Below are positions 34,215 to 41,690 of a stretch of 64,000 nt of DNA, piece by piece. Source of the stretch: Palauibacter sp022826685 (GTDB lineage: Bacteria; Gemmatimonadota; Gemmatimonadetes; Palauibacterales; Palauibacteraceae); NCBI RefSeq assembly GCF_965221685.1, contig NZ_OZ244907.1; one strand, given 5' to 3'. The first letter of the stretch is position 1; each line of letters starts with the position of its first letter. The notes beneath the pieces were generated by a model. It searched no databases and had not been told where the DNA came from. It worked only from the letters and a program-made list of their open reading frames with translations. The translations under genes and the position numbers were made by a program.

Positions 34215-34670
34215 CTATCGGTCGGCGCCCGCTCCCTCGGCTCGCGCGCCGGAGAAGGTGCCGGTGATCACGGCCGGCATTCCGTCCGGGCGAACCTCGA
34301 AGGTGCCGCTGACCTCGCCTTCTGCCAGCGTCCCCTCGAAGACGAAGTCCCCCGTCTGCCCCTGGTCCTCGATGCGCACTGTGAAGCCGAAGGCGTCTCC
34401 GTCCACCGAGATGTCGGACATGTCCCGCGTGTAGCTCTGCCCCGGCGCCGCACCCGTCCAGCTTCCCGAGAAGGTGCCATCTTCCGCCGCCTCGATCGTC
34501 CAGGTCATGGAGATGGTCGGGCCCGGCATTCCGGTGGCCTCCGCCGTGGCCTCCCACGTCCCGACCAGCCAGGACTCCTGAGCCCGCACGGCGCCATGGG
34601 AAACGGCCATCGCCACGACTGCCACGAACCCCGCCAATCCGACCCGGATGCGTCCGATCCTCGTCATCAC
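34215..34670 (-). CDS. Small secreted beta-rich protein
   Basis: A 151-residue protein with a signal peptide (about 1-31, AVRAQ). The mature part starts SWLVGTWEATAEATGMPGPTISMTWTIE and continues as alternating strands (GTFSGSWTG, FGFTVRIEDQG, FEGTLAEGEVSGTFEVR), a calycin-like pattern often seen in uncharacterised secreted proteins. No active-site motif is seen. It lies between tRNA genes on the opposite strand. Confidence 0.65.
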   Translation of the reverse strand: MMTRIGRIRVGLAGFVAVVAMAVSHGAVRAQESWLVGTWEATAEATGMPGPTISMTWTIEAAEDGTFSGSWTGAAPGQSYTRDMSDISVDGDAFGFTVRIEDQGQTGDFVFEGTLAEGEVSGTFEVRPDGMPAVITGTFSGARAEGAGADR

Positions 34671-34883
34671 TGCTCTCCCTCCGCGCGACCGCCCGCAGCG
34701 CCGCCGCCCATCTGATGCCTTTCGTCAATTCGAAGCCCGAAGGTGCCGGTCTCCACACCCCCGGACAACAGATCCCCCACGTACGATCCCCCGTCCGCAT
34801 GTGGTTTCGGCCACCCTCGCGCGCGAAGATCGACCAGGCGCACTATCTTCCCTCCCGAGCCCGATTCCTATGACGGTCTCCCC

Positions 34884-34967
34884 GGAGGGGTGGCAGAGCG
34901 GCTGAATGCACCGGTCTTGAAAACCGGCGGGCGAAAGCCCACGTGGGTTCAAATCCCACCCCCTCCG
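34884..34967 (+). tRNA. tRNA-Ser (TGA)
   Basis: An 84-nt tRNA with acceptor GGAGGGG/CCCCTCC and a long variable arm (GGGCGAAAGCCC region), typical of serine tRNAs. The stem CCGGT/ACCGG encloses CTTGAAA, anticodon TGA. CCA is not encoded. Confidence 0.95.
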
Positions 34968-35092
34968 TTAGCCTCCCGCCCTTTCCGCATCCCGCCATCT
35001 TCCGGGGCCATGTCAGGCCCGCCGAGTCGCCGTATTATCTCTCCCCGACGCGGTGAGGAGCGGAACGCGGTCTATCCCTGGAGAGAATCGGC

Positions 35093-36358
35093 TTGATCCA
35101 CACCGGTGCAACGAGGCGTGTCGCCATCACGGGCGTCGGGATGGTCACGCCCATCGGTCTCGACGTGGACTCCACCTGGGACGCGCTCCTCCGCGGCGTG
35201 AGCGGAGCCGCTCCGATCACCCTCTTCGACGCCTCCGACCAGGCCGTCCGCTTCGCCTGCGAGGTGAAGGACTTCGACCCGCTGCGGTATCTGGACCGGA
35301 AGGGAGCGCGCCGCGCGGACCGGTTCCTGCAGTTCGCCATTGCCGCCGGCTCGCAGGCCATGGAACAGGCGGGGTTCGGCGACGGGCTCGCCCACCTGCC
35401 TCCGGATCGGACGGGGGTCGTCGTCGGTGTCGCGGTCGGCGGGCTCCCCCTGTTGGAGGCGCAGCACAGGAAGCTCCTGTCTAAGGGACCGCGATTCGTC
35501 TCCCCCCTTCTCATACCGATGTTCATCCCGGACATGACGGTCGGACTCCTGTCCATCGTGTACGGCGCGCGCGGCCCGAACTACGCGACGGTGTCGGCCT
35601 GCGCTTCGAGCGGCCACTCGCTCGGACTCGCCTTCCGCTCGATCCGGAGGGGAGAGACGGATGTGATGATCGCCGGGGGCACGGAGTCCGCCATCACTCC
35701 GCTCGCGGTCGCGGGCTTCGCGTCGATGGGGTCGATGTCGAGGCGCAACGACGACCCGGAGAAGGCCTGCCGCCCCTTCGACGCCCGTCGCGACGGCTTC
35801 GTCATCGGCGAAGGGTCGGGAATGCTGGTTCTCGAGGAAGTGGAACACGCGAAGGCGCGAGGGGCCGAGATCCTGGGGGAAATCGTGGGCTTCGGGCAGA
35901 GCGCGGATGCCTATCACATCACGGCCCCCGCCCCGGACGGAGTCGGCGCCCGCCTTGCGATGGAGCAGGCGCTCGAGGACGCGGGCCTCCTGCCCGGCGA
36001 CATCGGATACATCAACGCGAACGGGACCGCGACGCCGGCTGGTGACGTCTCCGAGACGAAGGCGATCAAGGAGGTGCTGGGCGAGCACGCGTACTCGCCG
36101 GTCGTGGGTTCGACAAAGTCGATGACGGGCCACACGCTCGGCGCGGCCGGTGCCATCGAGACCGTGATTTCAACGCTCGTCTGCCGGCGCGGCGTGATTC
36201 CGCCCACGATCAACTTCGAGGAGGCGGATCCGGAGTGCGATCTCGAGTACGCCCACGGAGGCGCGATCGAGCGCCCCGTGGCTGCCGCCCTGTCGAACTC
36301 GTTCGCCTTCGGAGGCCACAACGTCTCCCTCGCCATCCGCCGCTGGGACGAACATTAG
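35093..36358 (+). CDS. fabF: FabF-like 3-oxoacyl-ACP synthase with His-to-Asn change
   Basis: A 421-residue condensing enzyme of the KAS II type. The nucleophile Cys170 is in VSACASSGHS, GGTESAITPLAVAGF and RPFDARRDGFVIGEGSGMLVLEE follow, and the second active-site histidine is His347 in KSMTGHTLGAAGA. The first histidine, normally in NAHGTSTP, is asparagine here (Asn310 in NANGTATP). It would extend acyl-ACP chains with malonyl-ACP, but the change could alter decarboxylation or mark a specialised synthase. The start is TTG with GGAG upstream. No other fab genes are adjacent. Confidence 0.88.
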   Translation: MIHTGATRRVAITGVGMVTPIGLDVDSTWDALLRGVSGAAPITLFDASDQAVRFACEVKDFDPLRYLDRKGARRADRFLQFAIAAGSQAMEQAGFGDGLAHLPPDRTGVVVGVAVGGLPLLEAQHRKLLSKGPRFVSPLLIPMFIPDMTVGLLSIVYGARGPNYATVSACASSGHSLGLAFRSIRRGETDVMIAGGTESAITPLAVAGFASMGSMSRRNDDPEKACRPFDARRDGFVIGEGSGMLVLEEVEHAKARGAEILGEIVGFGQSADAYHITAPAPDGVGARLAMEQALEDAGLLPGDIGYINANGTATPAGDVSETKAIKEVLGEHAYSPVVGSTKSMTGHTLGAAGAIETVISTLVCRRGVIPPTINFEEADPECDLEYAHGGAIERPVAAALSNSFAFGGHNVSLAIRRWDEH

Positions 36359-36370
36359 TGCCGGTTTCTT

Positions 36371-36407
36371 GCCATGCGTATGGCATCTTTTATATGGTTC
36401 CACCATA
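36371..36407 (+). promoter_or_regulatory. Two palindromes upstream of VapBC-like operon
   Basis: GCCAT-4-ATGGC (36371-36384) and TATGGT-3-ACCATA (36393-36407) lie in an unusually AT-rich stretch just before the antitoxin gene. They are placed where ribbon-helix-helix antitoxins bind to repress their own operon. Confidence 0.5.
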
Positions 36408-36439
36408 CAACCGGTTTGCGGTCCCGATTTGAGAGTCCG

Positions 36440-36676
36440 ATGAAGACCACGCTTAATCTGAACGGTGAGATCCTGAGAAGAGCGAAGATGAGGGCGGCAC
36501 ACGAGGGCATCTCCCTGACCCGATTCGTAGAGGATGCGTTGCGTACGAAGCTGATGGACGACGACCGGAAGGATCCGGCCTTCAAGCTCGAACTCAAGAC
36601 GGTGCGGGGGGATGGCCCGCCCAAGGTCGACATCTCCGACCGAGAGGCGCTCTACGACGTTCTGGATCGCGCGTGA
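36440..36676 (+). CDS. VapB-like ribbon-helix-helix antitoxin
   Basis: A 78-residue protein starting MKTTLNLNGEILRRAKMRAAHEGISLTRFVEDALRTKL, a classic ribbon-helix-helix DNA-binding fold. The C-terminal part (FKLELKTVRGDGPPKVDISDREALYDVLD) is the toxin-binding tail seen in VapB antitoxins. The ATG at 36440 gives the canonical start. The toxin gene overlaps its last codons. Confidence 0.85.
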   Translation: MKTTLNLNGEILRRAKMRAAHEGISLTRFVEDALRTKLMDDDRKDPAFKLELKTVRGDGPPKVDISDREALYDVLDRA

Positions 36677-37098
36677 TCGCCGTCGACACCAATGTCCTGA
36701 TCTATGCGCATCGGGCAGAGACCGAGCTTCACGCCACAGCCGCCCGGGAGTTGATCGCCCTGGCCGAGGGCGCGGCTCACTGGGGCCTTCCCATCTTCTG
36801 CGCGGTGGAATTCCTTCGGGTCGTCACCCACAGACGGGTCTTCAGCCCGCCGTCAACGCTGGAACAGGCTGCGGATTTCCTCGACGGCGTCGTCGCTTCG
36901 CCGAGCTGCCGTGTCGTCCTGCCCGGAGCCGGCTTCCTCGATCTGCTGACTGCCACGTCCCGTGGCGCCGATGCACGCGGCAACCTTCTGTTTGACGCGC
37001 AGATCGCCGCGCTGTGCCGCGAGCACGGAATCTCCTCGATTCTCACCAACGACCGCGACTTCGCGCGCTTCAGCAGCCTCGACGCGCGCTATCTCTAG
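36673..37098 (+). CDS. VapC-like PIN-domain toxin
   Basis: A 141-residue PIN domain beginning VIAVDTNVLIYAHRAE with the first catalytic Asp. Glu in CAVEFLRVVTH, Asp in GNLLFDAQIAALCREHG and Asp in LTNDRDFARF supply the other metal ligands. The IAVDTNVLIYAH plus TNDRDF pattern is typical of VapC paired with ribbon-helix-helix VapB. The GTG start overlaps the antitoxin stop (GTGA). The gene lies about 270 bp from the left end of the integrated element but outside it. Confidence 0.9.
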   Translation: MIAVDTNVLIYAHRAETELHATAARELIALAEGAAHWGLPIFCAVEFLRVVTHRRVFSPPSTLEQAADFLDGVVASPSCRVVLPGAGFLDLLTATSRGADARGNLLFDAQIAALCREHGISSILTNDRDFARFSSLDARYL

Positions 37099-37123
37099 GA
37101 TCGCCGACGAGTCGTGGGTGCGG

Positions 37124-37376
37124 TTACTCGCCGAAGATGCGCTCGTGGAGCCGGACGTTGTGCTCCGCGATCAGCTTCGGGACCTGGATGGCGTTCACCA
37201 CGAGCCAGGCGAAGATCCCGATGCCCCAGATGACGGCGATCGCGTAGAAGGTCCACGCGCGCCGCACGAATGCGTCGAAGTCGCCCGAGACATCTCCCAT
37301 CTCGGCTGACGCGAAACCCACGAAGAGCCAGAGCATGGCGCCGGCCATGACGGCGGAGAACACAAGCTGGGCCAGC
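37124..37376 (-). pseudogene. 3' half of a TM2-domain gene split by the integrated element
   Basis: This fragment encodes about 83 residues of the C-terminal half of a membrane protein: two hydrophobic segments (LVFSAVMAGAMLWLFVGFA and a second around IAVIWGIGIFAWLVV) and NAIQVPKLIAEHNVRLHERIFGE. The latter resembles the DLFLIPG...N.RL end of TM2 proteins. An ATG at 37378, provided by element DNA, allows an 84-codon open frame, so a truncated product is possible. Its 5' half is at 43895-44026. Joining the two at the shared 11-bp repeat keeps the codon phase (CTG GCC CAG in both) and gives a 124-residue protein. Confidence 0.8.
37366..37376. repeat. attL core of the integrated element
   Basis: GCTGGGCCAGC, itself palindromic around the central base, lies 90 bp from the integrase stop. 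It matches 43894-43904 exactly and sits in the same codon phase of the interrupted gene. Confidence 0.75.
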
Positions 37377-37466
37377 ATTCCCCATCGGGCGCGGATACTG
37401 TTGTGAGCGTTGACGTTATGGAATCCGCTGGCGTGATTCCCGCCAATCCGTTCCCGCCGGTTGGAT

Positions 37467-38624
37467 TCAGGCCCGAGGCTGCGGCCTGCGGCGGCTTCGG
37501 ATCGCCTGCCTGAGTTGCGCCTCGTCCGGCTGCTGATAGCAGCGGAGCACCGTCTTGGCCGCCTTCCAGCCTCCGAGTTCGCAGAGCACCTTGAGCGGCA
37601 GGTCCATGAGGTCGCTGGCGAACTTGCGCCTGAGCGAGTGCCAGCCTCTTCCGCGCTTCGGTTCGAGTCCCGCGAGCCGCTCCGCCCGCTTCCACCAGAA
37701 ACGGGCCTGCGGGAAGCCCATGCACTCCGAGGGATTCACGGTCGCGGGCAGCACCGGACCGTCCCCGGTTCCGGCACTCATCGCTCGCGCCTCCTCCAAG
37801 ACGGCGACCGCCTCGTCGGTCAACGGCGTGGTGTGTTCATAGCCGGTCTTCTCATGCTCCGCCCGCCACCGCACCGTCTCGCCCTCAAAGTCGATGTCCG
37901 CCCACCTGAGGTTGCAGATCGCGCCGATCCGGTGTCCCGTTTCGTGCGCGAGCACGAGGGCGACGCGGAACCGCCAATCGACGTGCCGCGAGGCTTGGAG
38001 AAGCGCTTGGTACTCCTCCTCCGTGAGAACGACCCGGTTGGGGTTCTTCTCGACGGGCTTCCTGAGACCCTCGAGCGGGTTCCTGTCGAGGAGCAGGCGG
38101 CCCTCTTCGTCCCTCGACCTCGCCGCCCAGTTGAGCACGGCCATCAGGAACGTCAGGTCGTGCTCGACGGTCCGGTCGGAAACCGGTCTTCCACTGGGGC
38201 CGACCGTGCCCGCGCGGCGCTCCCGGATGAACCGGTCCCAGTCCCGCTGTGACAGGGTCTCGGGTCTTCGGTCCCTGCCGAAGAACTTGAGGAACATCGC
38301 CAGCACGACCCCGTCGCGCCGCCGGGACTGCCGCCGCTTCGTTGGCGTCACCTCTTCGCCGTAGATGTCAAAAAGCCGTTCCAGGGTGAGCGGCTCGGCC
38401 TCCTTCTCGCCGGTTGGCGCGTCGATGAATCCGGCGGCGAACTGATCCGCCTGCCTCTTCGCGCGCGCCCAGTCGCGGTGCTTGAGGGATCGGGTGCGTC
38501 TGCGCCCGTTCTCCCGCCACTCGATCTGGAAGATGCCGGTCTTCGGGTCGGGAAAGATCCTGACCCGGTTCCGGCCCCATTCGCCGGCGCCGTAGCTCCG
38601 GCGGCTTCGTTTCGTGCGTGCCAT
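37467..38624 (-). CDS. Tyrosine recombinase (integrase)
   Basis: A 385-residue integrase. The N-terminal part (about 1-90) has an AP2-like arm-binding pattern (KTGIFQIEWRENGRRRTRSLKHRDWARAKRQAD), then a SAM-like core-binding domain. The catalytic domain has HETGHRIGAICNLRW (first Arg), a lysine near AEHEKTG, WHSLRRKFAS (HxxR) and the tyrosine in VLRCYQQPD. It would cut and join the 11-bp core repeats to integrate and excise the element. It is transcribed toward attL. AGAGGA lies eight bases before the ATG. Confidence 0.93.
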   Translation of the reverse strand: MARTKRSRRSYGAGEWGRNRVRIFPDPKTGIFQIEWRENGRRRTRSLKHRDWARAKRQADQFAAGFIDAPTGEKEAEPLTLERLFDIYGEEVTPTKRRQSRRRDGVVLAMFLKFFGRDRRPETLSQRDWDRFIRERRAGTVGPSGRPVSDRTVEHDLTFLMAVLNWAARSRDEEGRLLLDRNPLEGLRKPVEKNPNRVVLTEEEYQALLQASRHVDWRFRVALVLAHETGHRIGAICNLRWADIDFEGETVRWRAEHEKTGYEHTTPLTDEAVAVLEEARAMSAGTGDGPVLPATVNPSECMGFPQARFWWKRAERLAGLEPKRGRGWHSLRRKFASDLMDLPLKVLCELGGWKAAKTVLRCYQQPDEAQLRQAIRSRRRPQPRA

Positions 38625-38779
38625 CGTTCGATTCCTCTCGATTCGATGGACTGCACGATCTGCGCGGTTGAAACTTCGCGCGCGGCTGGCCCGTCGTCCA
38701 GAGTTGGCGGTCCGGCCGGCACTGGCGCGGGCGCGCCACGGGGGCGCTGGTTTCTGCGGCTTGTGGAGGAGCCAGATGT

Positions 38780-38821
38780 GTTAACGCTTCACGTTAACCT
38801 CTGGCCGGGGGATGCCCCCGG
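38780..38821. other. Candidate origin of transfer (paired hairpins)
   Basis: Two perfect inverted repeats lie in the 244-bp gap before mobC: GTTAACG-5-CGTTAAC (38780-38798) and CCGGGGG-3-CCCCCGG (38805-38821). Hairpins next to a mobC-relaxase operon are where relaxases usually nick. The nick position cannot be read. Confidence 0.5.
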
Positions 38822-38868
38822 ACCCCCGAAACGACACTTCCGCGCGCCACCGAAGGAGGCCGCCCGAC

Positions 38869-39213
38869 ATGGCCCGTCCCCGTAAGCCCGAGGCCGAACG
38901 CAGGAGCCGCACGATCGGCGTGCGCGTCACGACCGCGGAAGCCGCGGAGATCGCCGAGCGGGCCGGAGCGGCCCGCATGACGGCGGGCGGCTACATGCGC
39001 CGCAGGGCACTCGGGCAGCCGGTCCGCGAGGCGGCCGTTCATCGTCTCGGCGCCAGGGAACGGGTCGAACTCCACCGGATCGGGGTCAATCTGAACCAGA
39101 TTGCTCGCGCGCTCAACTCCGGGGCCTCGGCGCCGGCCGGGACGCTGGAGGTGGTTGAGCGGGTGGGCGAGCTTGCGGATGGCCTGCTGAGCGGCGAGGG
39201 GTTGGACCGATGA
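38869..39213 (+). CDS. MobC-like relaxosome accessory protein
   Basis: A 114-residue protein. RKPEAERRSRTIGVRVTTAEAAEIAERAGAARMTAGGYMRRRALG is a ribbon-helix-helix start, and the second half (LHRIGVNLNQIARALNSG) is the MobC family signature. It would bind oriT and help the relaxase open the strands. AAGGAGG lies nine bases before the ATG. The stop overlaps the relaxase start (ATGA), so the two proteins are made together. Confidence 0.85.
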   Translation: MARPRKPEAERRSRTIGVRVTTAEAAEIAERAGAARMTAGGYMRRRALGQPVREAAVHRLGARERVELHRIGVNLNQIARALNSGASAPAGTLEVVERVGELADGLLSGEGLDR

Positions 39214-40412
39214 TCCCGAAGATCAACGGACTGGGGCGCTCGTTCGCCGGGGTCGCGGCGTACTGCCTCCACGATGCCCCGGAGCCGGACGACCGCCGTC
39301 CGAGGACATCGGAGCGGGTCGGGTGGGCCGACACCCGCAACCTCGCGACGTTCCGACCGGAGCGGGCCGCGCGACTGATGGCCGCGACGGCGAAGGCGGC
39401 CCCCGACCTCAAGCGGCTGGCTGGCGGGTCGCGGGGAGGCCGGAAGCTCACGAAGCCGGTCCTGCACTACTCGCTCAGCTGGGCTCGGGACGAGACACCC
39501 GACAAGGGGGAGATGAGCCGCGCGGTGGACGAGAGCTTGGAGGCGCTGGGGCTGGAGAGCCACGAGGCGTTGATCGTCGCACACGAGGACACGCGGCACC
39601 CGCACGTCCATGTGATCGCCAACCGTGTCGATCCCGAGACCGGGAAGGCGGCGACGCTGGGCAACAGCAAGCTCCGGCTGTCGCGCTGGGCCGAGGGCTA
39701 CGAGCGGGAGCAGGGCCGGATCCGGTGCGAGCGGCGGGTCGAGAACAACGAGCGGCGGCGGGCGGGCCGGGAAGTGGTTCGCGGCCCGTCGGATCGGCCT
39801 CGCCACTGGGCGCGCGTTCGACGCGAGGGGATGCAGCCCGGGCGGGCGCGGCGGGCGAGGACGCCGCGCGAGGAGGAGCGGGTCGACCTTGAGGCGTGGC
39901 GGCACCTTGAGGCGGAGGCTTGGGAGAAGGTCGAGGACGGGCGCTCGTGGGGATTCGGGCACCTTGAGACCCGGGCGCGGAAGGAATGGGCCGAGTTGCA
40001 CAAGCGGCAGGACGAAATGCGGCAGATGCTCGACCGGGAGAGCCGCACCGTGCTCGGGCGGCTCCGAATCTGGCGGACCGAGCGCTCGCTCAGGGAACTG
40101 GTCGGTGCGGTCCGAGGCCGGGAGGATCTGGTCGAAGGCTGGCGCGAGGATCTCGCCCGGGATCACAGGGACGAACGGACCGCGCTGGGCAAGGCGCACG
40201 GCGAGAGAGCCCGACAGATCGAGCGCGGTGTGCGCAAGCTCTATCGAATGGATCTGGTATTCGCGGAGCGGCGCGCATGGGCAGTGCGGGAGACGAGGAG
40301 GGAGCGCGAACAGATGCGGACGCGGGAGCGCGGGCCGAGCATCGTCATGCCCATTCCCCGGCCTCGCCCGCCCAGAGGCCCCGAGCGTGGCGGGGGAGGG
40401 TTCGAGCGGTGA
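39210..40412 (+). CDS. Relaxase / mobilization nuclease
   Basis: A 400-residue relaxase of the MobA/VirD2 type. A tyrosine near residue 18 (AAYCL) may be the nicking residue, and HEDTRHPHVHVI (His125, Asp127, His130, His132, His134) is the metal-binding motif III. The long Arg/Glu-rich C-terminal part (about 180-400) is probably coiled coil and binds DNA or the coupling protein. It would nick oriT and pilot the strand into a recipient through a helper's transfer apparatus. The C-terminus lacks a helicase or primase. Confidence 0.9.
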   Translation: MIPKINGLGRSFAGVAAYCLHDAPEPDDRRPRTSERVGWADTRNLATFRPERAARLMAATAKAAPDLKRLAGGSRGGRKLTKPVLHYSLSWARDETPDKGEMSRAVDESLEALGLESHEALIVAHEDTRHPHVHVIANRVDPETGKAATLGNSKLRLSRWAEGYEREQGRIRCERRVENNERRRAGREVVRGPSDRPRHWARVRREGMQPGRARRARTPREEERVDLEAWRHLEAEAWEKVEDGRSWGFGHLETRARKEWAELHKRQDEMRQMLDRESRTVLGRLRIWRTERSLRELVGAVRGREDLVEGWREDLARDHRDERTALGKAHGERARQIERGVRKLYRMDLVFAERRAWAVRETRREREQMRTRERGPSIVMPIPRPRPPRGPERGGGGFER

Positions 40413-40802
40413 TCCTTGTCGCCGCCAGACAATGAGGCGCAACCACCGGAACATGCCTGAACCGATCCTCCGCCACCCAATGGATCATGCCCACGGTATG
40501 CTGAAAGATGACTGCCGTAGTCGGTCATGAGCTAGCGCTTCAGCAGACCGCATGGGCTTCCGCGTCCAAGTGTCCCTCCCACCACCATCGCCGTCCTCCT
40601 CGTTGTCGAAGGCCCTTGTGTCCATTTAGTTTAGCTCATCCCAAGACCGACACTGCCGGGAACGGACTTCTTTCCAAGTTAGAGGGACACGGACACGGTA
40701 CAGCCCATGCGGGGAACACACTACTCGGTCAGCTACAGCCTGCGACTTCCGGCCAGCTTACCGGACCGAATCAGGTTGGCGGCCCATGAATAAGGGAGGC
40801 GA
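40413..40802. other. Noncoding stretch inside the element
   Basis: About 390 bp without a gene I can support. Base composition drops here (for example around TTTAGTTTAGCTC). A 93-codon open frame (40508-40789) has no ribosome site and a low-complexity translation, so I do not call it. Confidence 0.5.
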
Positions 40803-41414
40803 GTGAGCGCGATGCCAAAGCGCCCAGGGCACTACAAGGGTCGCCACTTCACCGAGTACGTTGATGAAGTCCGCAGCCTCAAGCGCGCTGGCAGTTTGGA
40901 GGAGGCGGCGCGGCTCCTTCTGAATCTCGTAAAGGCAACCGAAGCTGAGAGCCGTGCCACAGGCGATGGCGTTGCGCCGTGGTACTACGAGCATTTGGCC
41001 ATTGTCTACCGGAAACTGAAGGACCCCGTGAACGAAAAGCGGCTACTTTTGCGCTTCGCTGAACAGGTCCATGCGCCCGGCGCGAGACCCGAAAAGCTGT
41101 TGAAGCGCCTCCATGCCATCGGCCTCACCGAAGCCGAGCAGTCGCGAATCGAAGCCCGACAAGCGGCGAATATGGAGACAGCCGAAGAGGTGCGAGCGAA
41201 GTCGCGTGAGGCATTGGTGGATGAGTTGATGGAAGACGTGGAGCTACTGCGCTCACTTGGTGCGAAGACCGAAGTCGTGGTTTCGACGAAAGACTCCGGG
41301 ACTAAAACGGCAGCCGAACGGGGGAAAGATCCCCGGTCTCCAAAGCGCCGGGGTATCGGTTGCGCGGTGGCTATCCTCTGGGCGTTGATAATTGCCGCCT
41401 TGATTTGGGGCTGA
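40803..41414 (+). CDS. Hypothetical C-terminally anchored protein of the element
   Basis: A 203-residue protein of unknown family. Residues about 15-110 are helical and TPR-like (EYVDEVRSLKRAGSLEEAARLLLNLVKATEAES, YYEHLAIVYRKLKDPVNEKRLLLRFAEQ). A coiled-coil-prone stretch follows (AEQSRIEARQAANMETAEEVRAK), then a Lys/Arg-rich segment and a single C-terminal membrane helix (CAVAILWALIIAALIW). It would be tail-anchored with the soluble part in the cytoplasm. Codon use is less GC-biased than neighbours, fitting transfer. GTG 40803 or ATG 40812 could be the start; GGGAGG lies just upstream. Confidence 0.65.
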   Translation: MSAMPKRPGHYKGRHFTEYVDEVRSLKRAGSLEEAARLLLNLVKATEAESRATGDGVAPWYYEHLAIVYRKLKDPVNEKRLLLRFAEQVHAPGARPEKLLKRLHAIGLTEAEQSRIEARQAANMETAEEVRAKSREALVDELMEDVELLRSLGAKTEVVVSTKDSGTKTAAERGKDPRSPKRRGIGCAVAILWALIIAALIWG

Positions 41415-41435
41415 AGCGGGCGTAACCCGCCCACG

Positions 41436-41465
41436 CCTCGTGCCAAGCGCCGTTGGGACACGAGG
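41436..41465 (+). other. Strong hairpin after the hypothetical gene
   Basis: CCTCGTG-CCAA pairs with TTGG-(GA)-CACGAGG around a 6-nt loop: eleven pairs with a 2-nt bulge, starting 22 bp after the stop codon. No T-run follows, so it may protect the mRNA end or work with Rho rather than as an intrinsic terminator. Confidence 0.5.
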
Positions 41466-41690
41466 CCGGTGGTGGGCGTCTACGAATCGCTCTCCACAGC
41501 GCTTCGTAAGAAGCGGTCGGCGGCGGAAGCTGGTGCGGTTCCGGTCCACGTTGCGGTAGGAAGATGGATGTTCGCCACGGCTTGACCGAAGTGCTAGAGT
41601 CATGCCCGGACGGCGATCACGCCTTTTCGCACTACACCGAGAATGGGGAGAGACAGGCCAACCTCATCCTCGCCAGCATGGCGGACAAAA

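Noticed and set aside
40508..40789. 93-codon open frame between relaxase and the hypothetical gene
   Set aside because: No ribosome site, low-complexity translation and no recognisable family.
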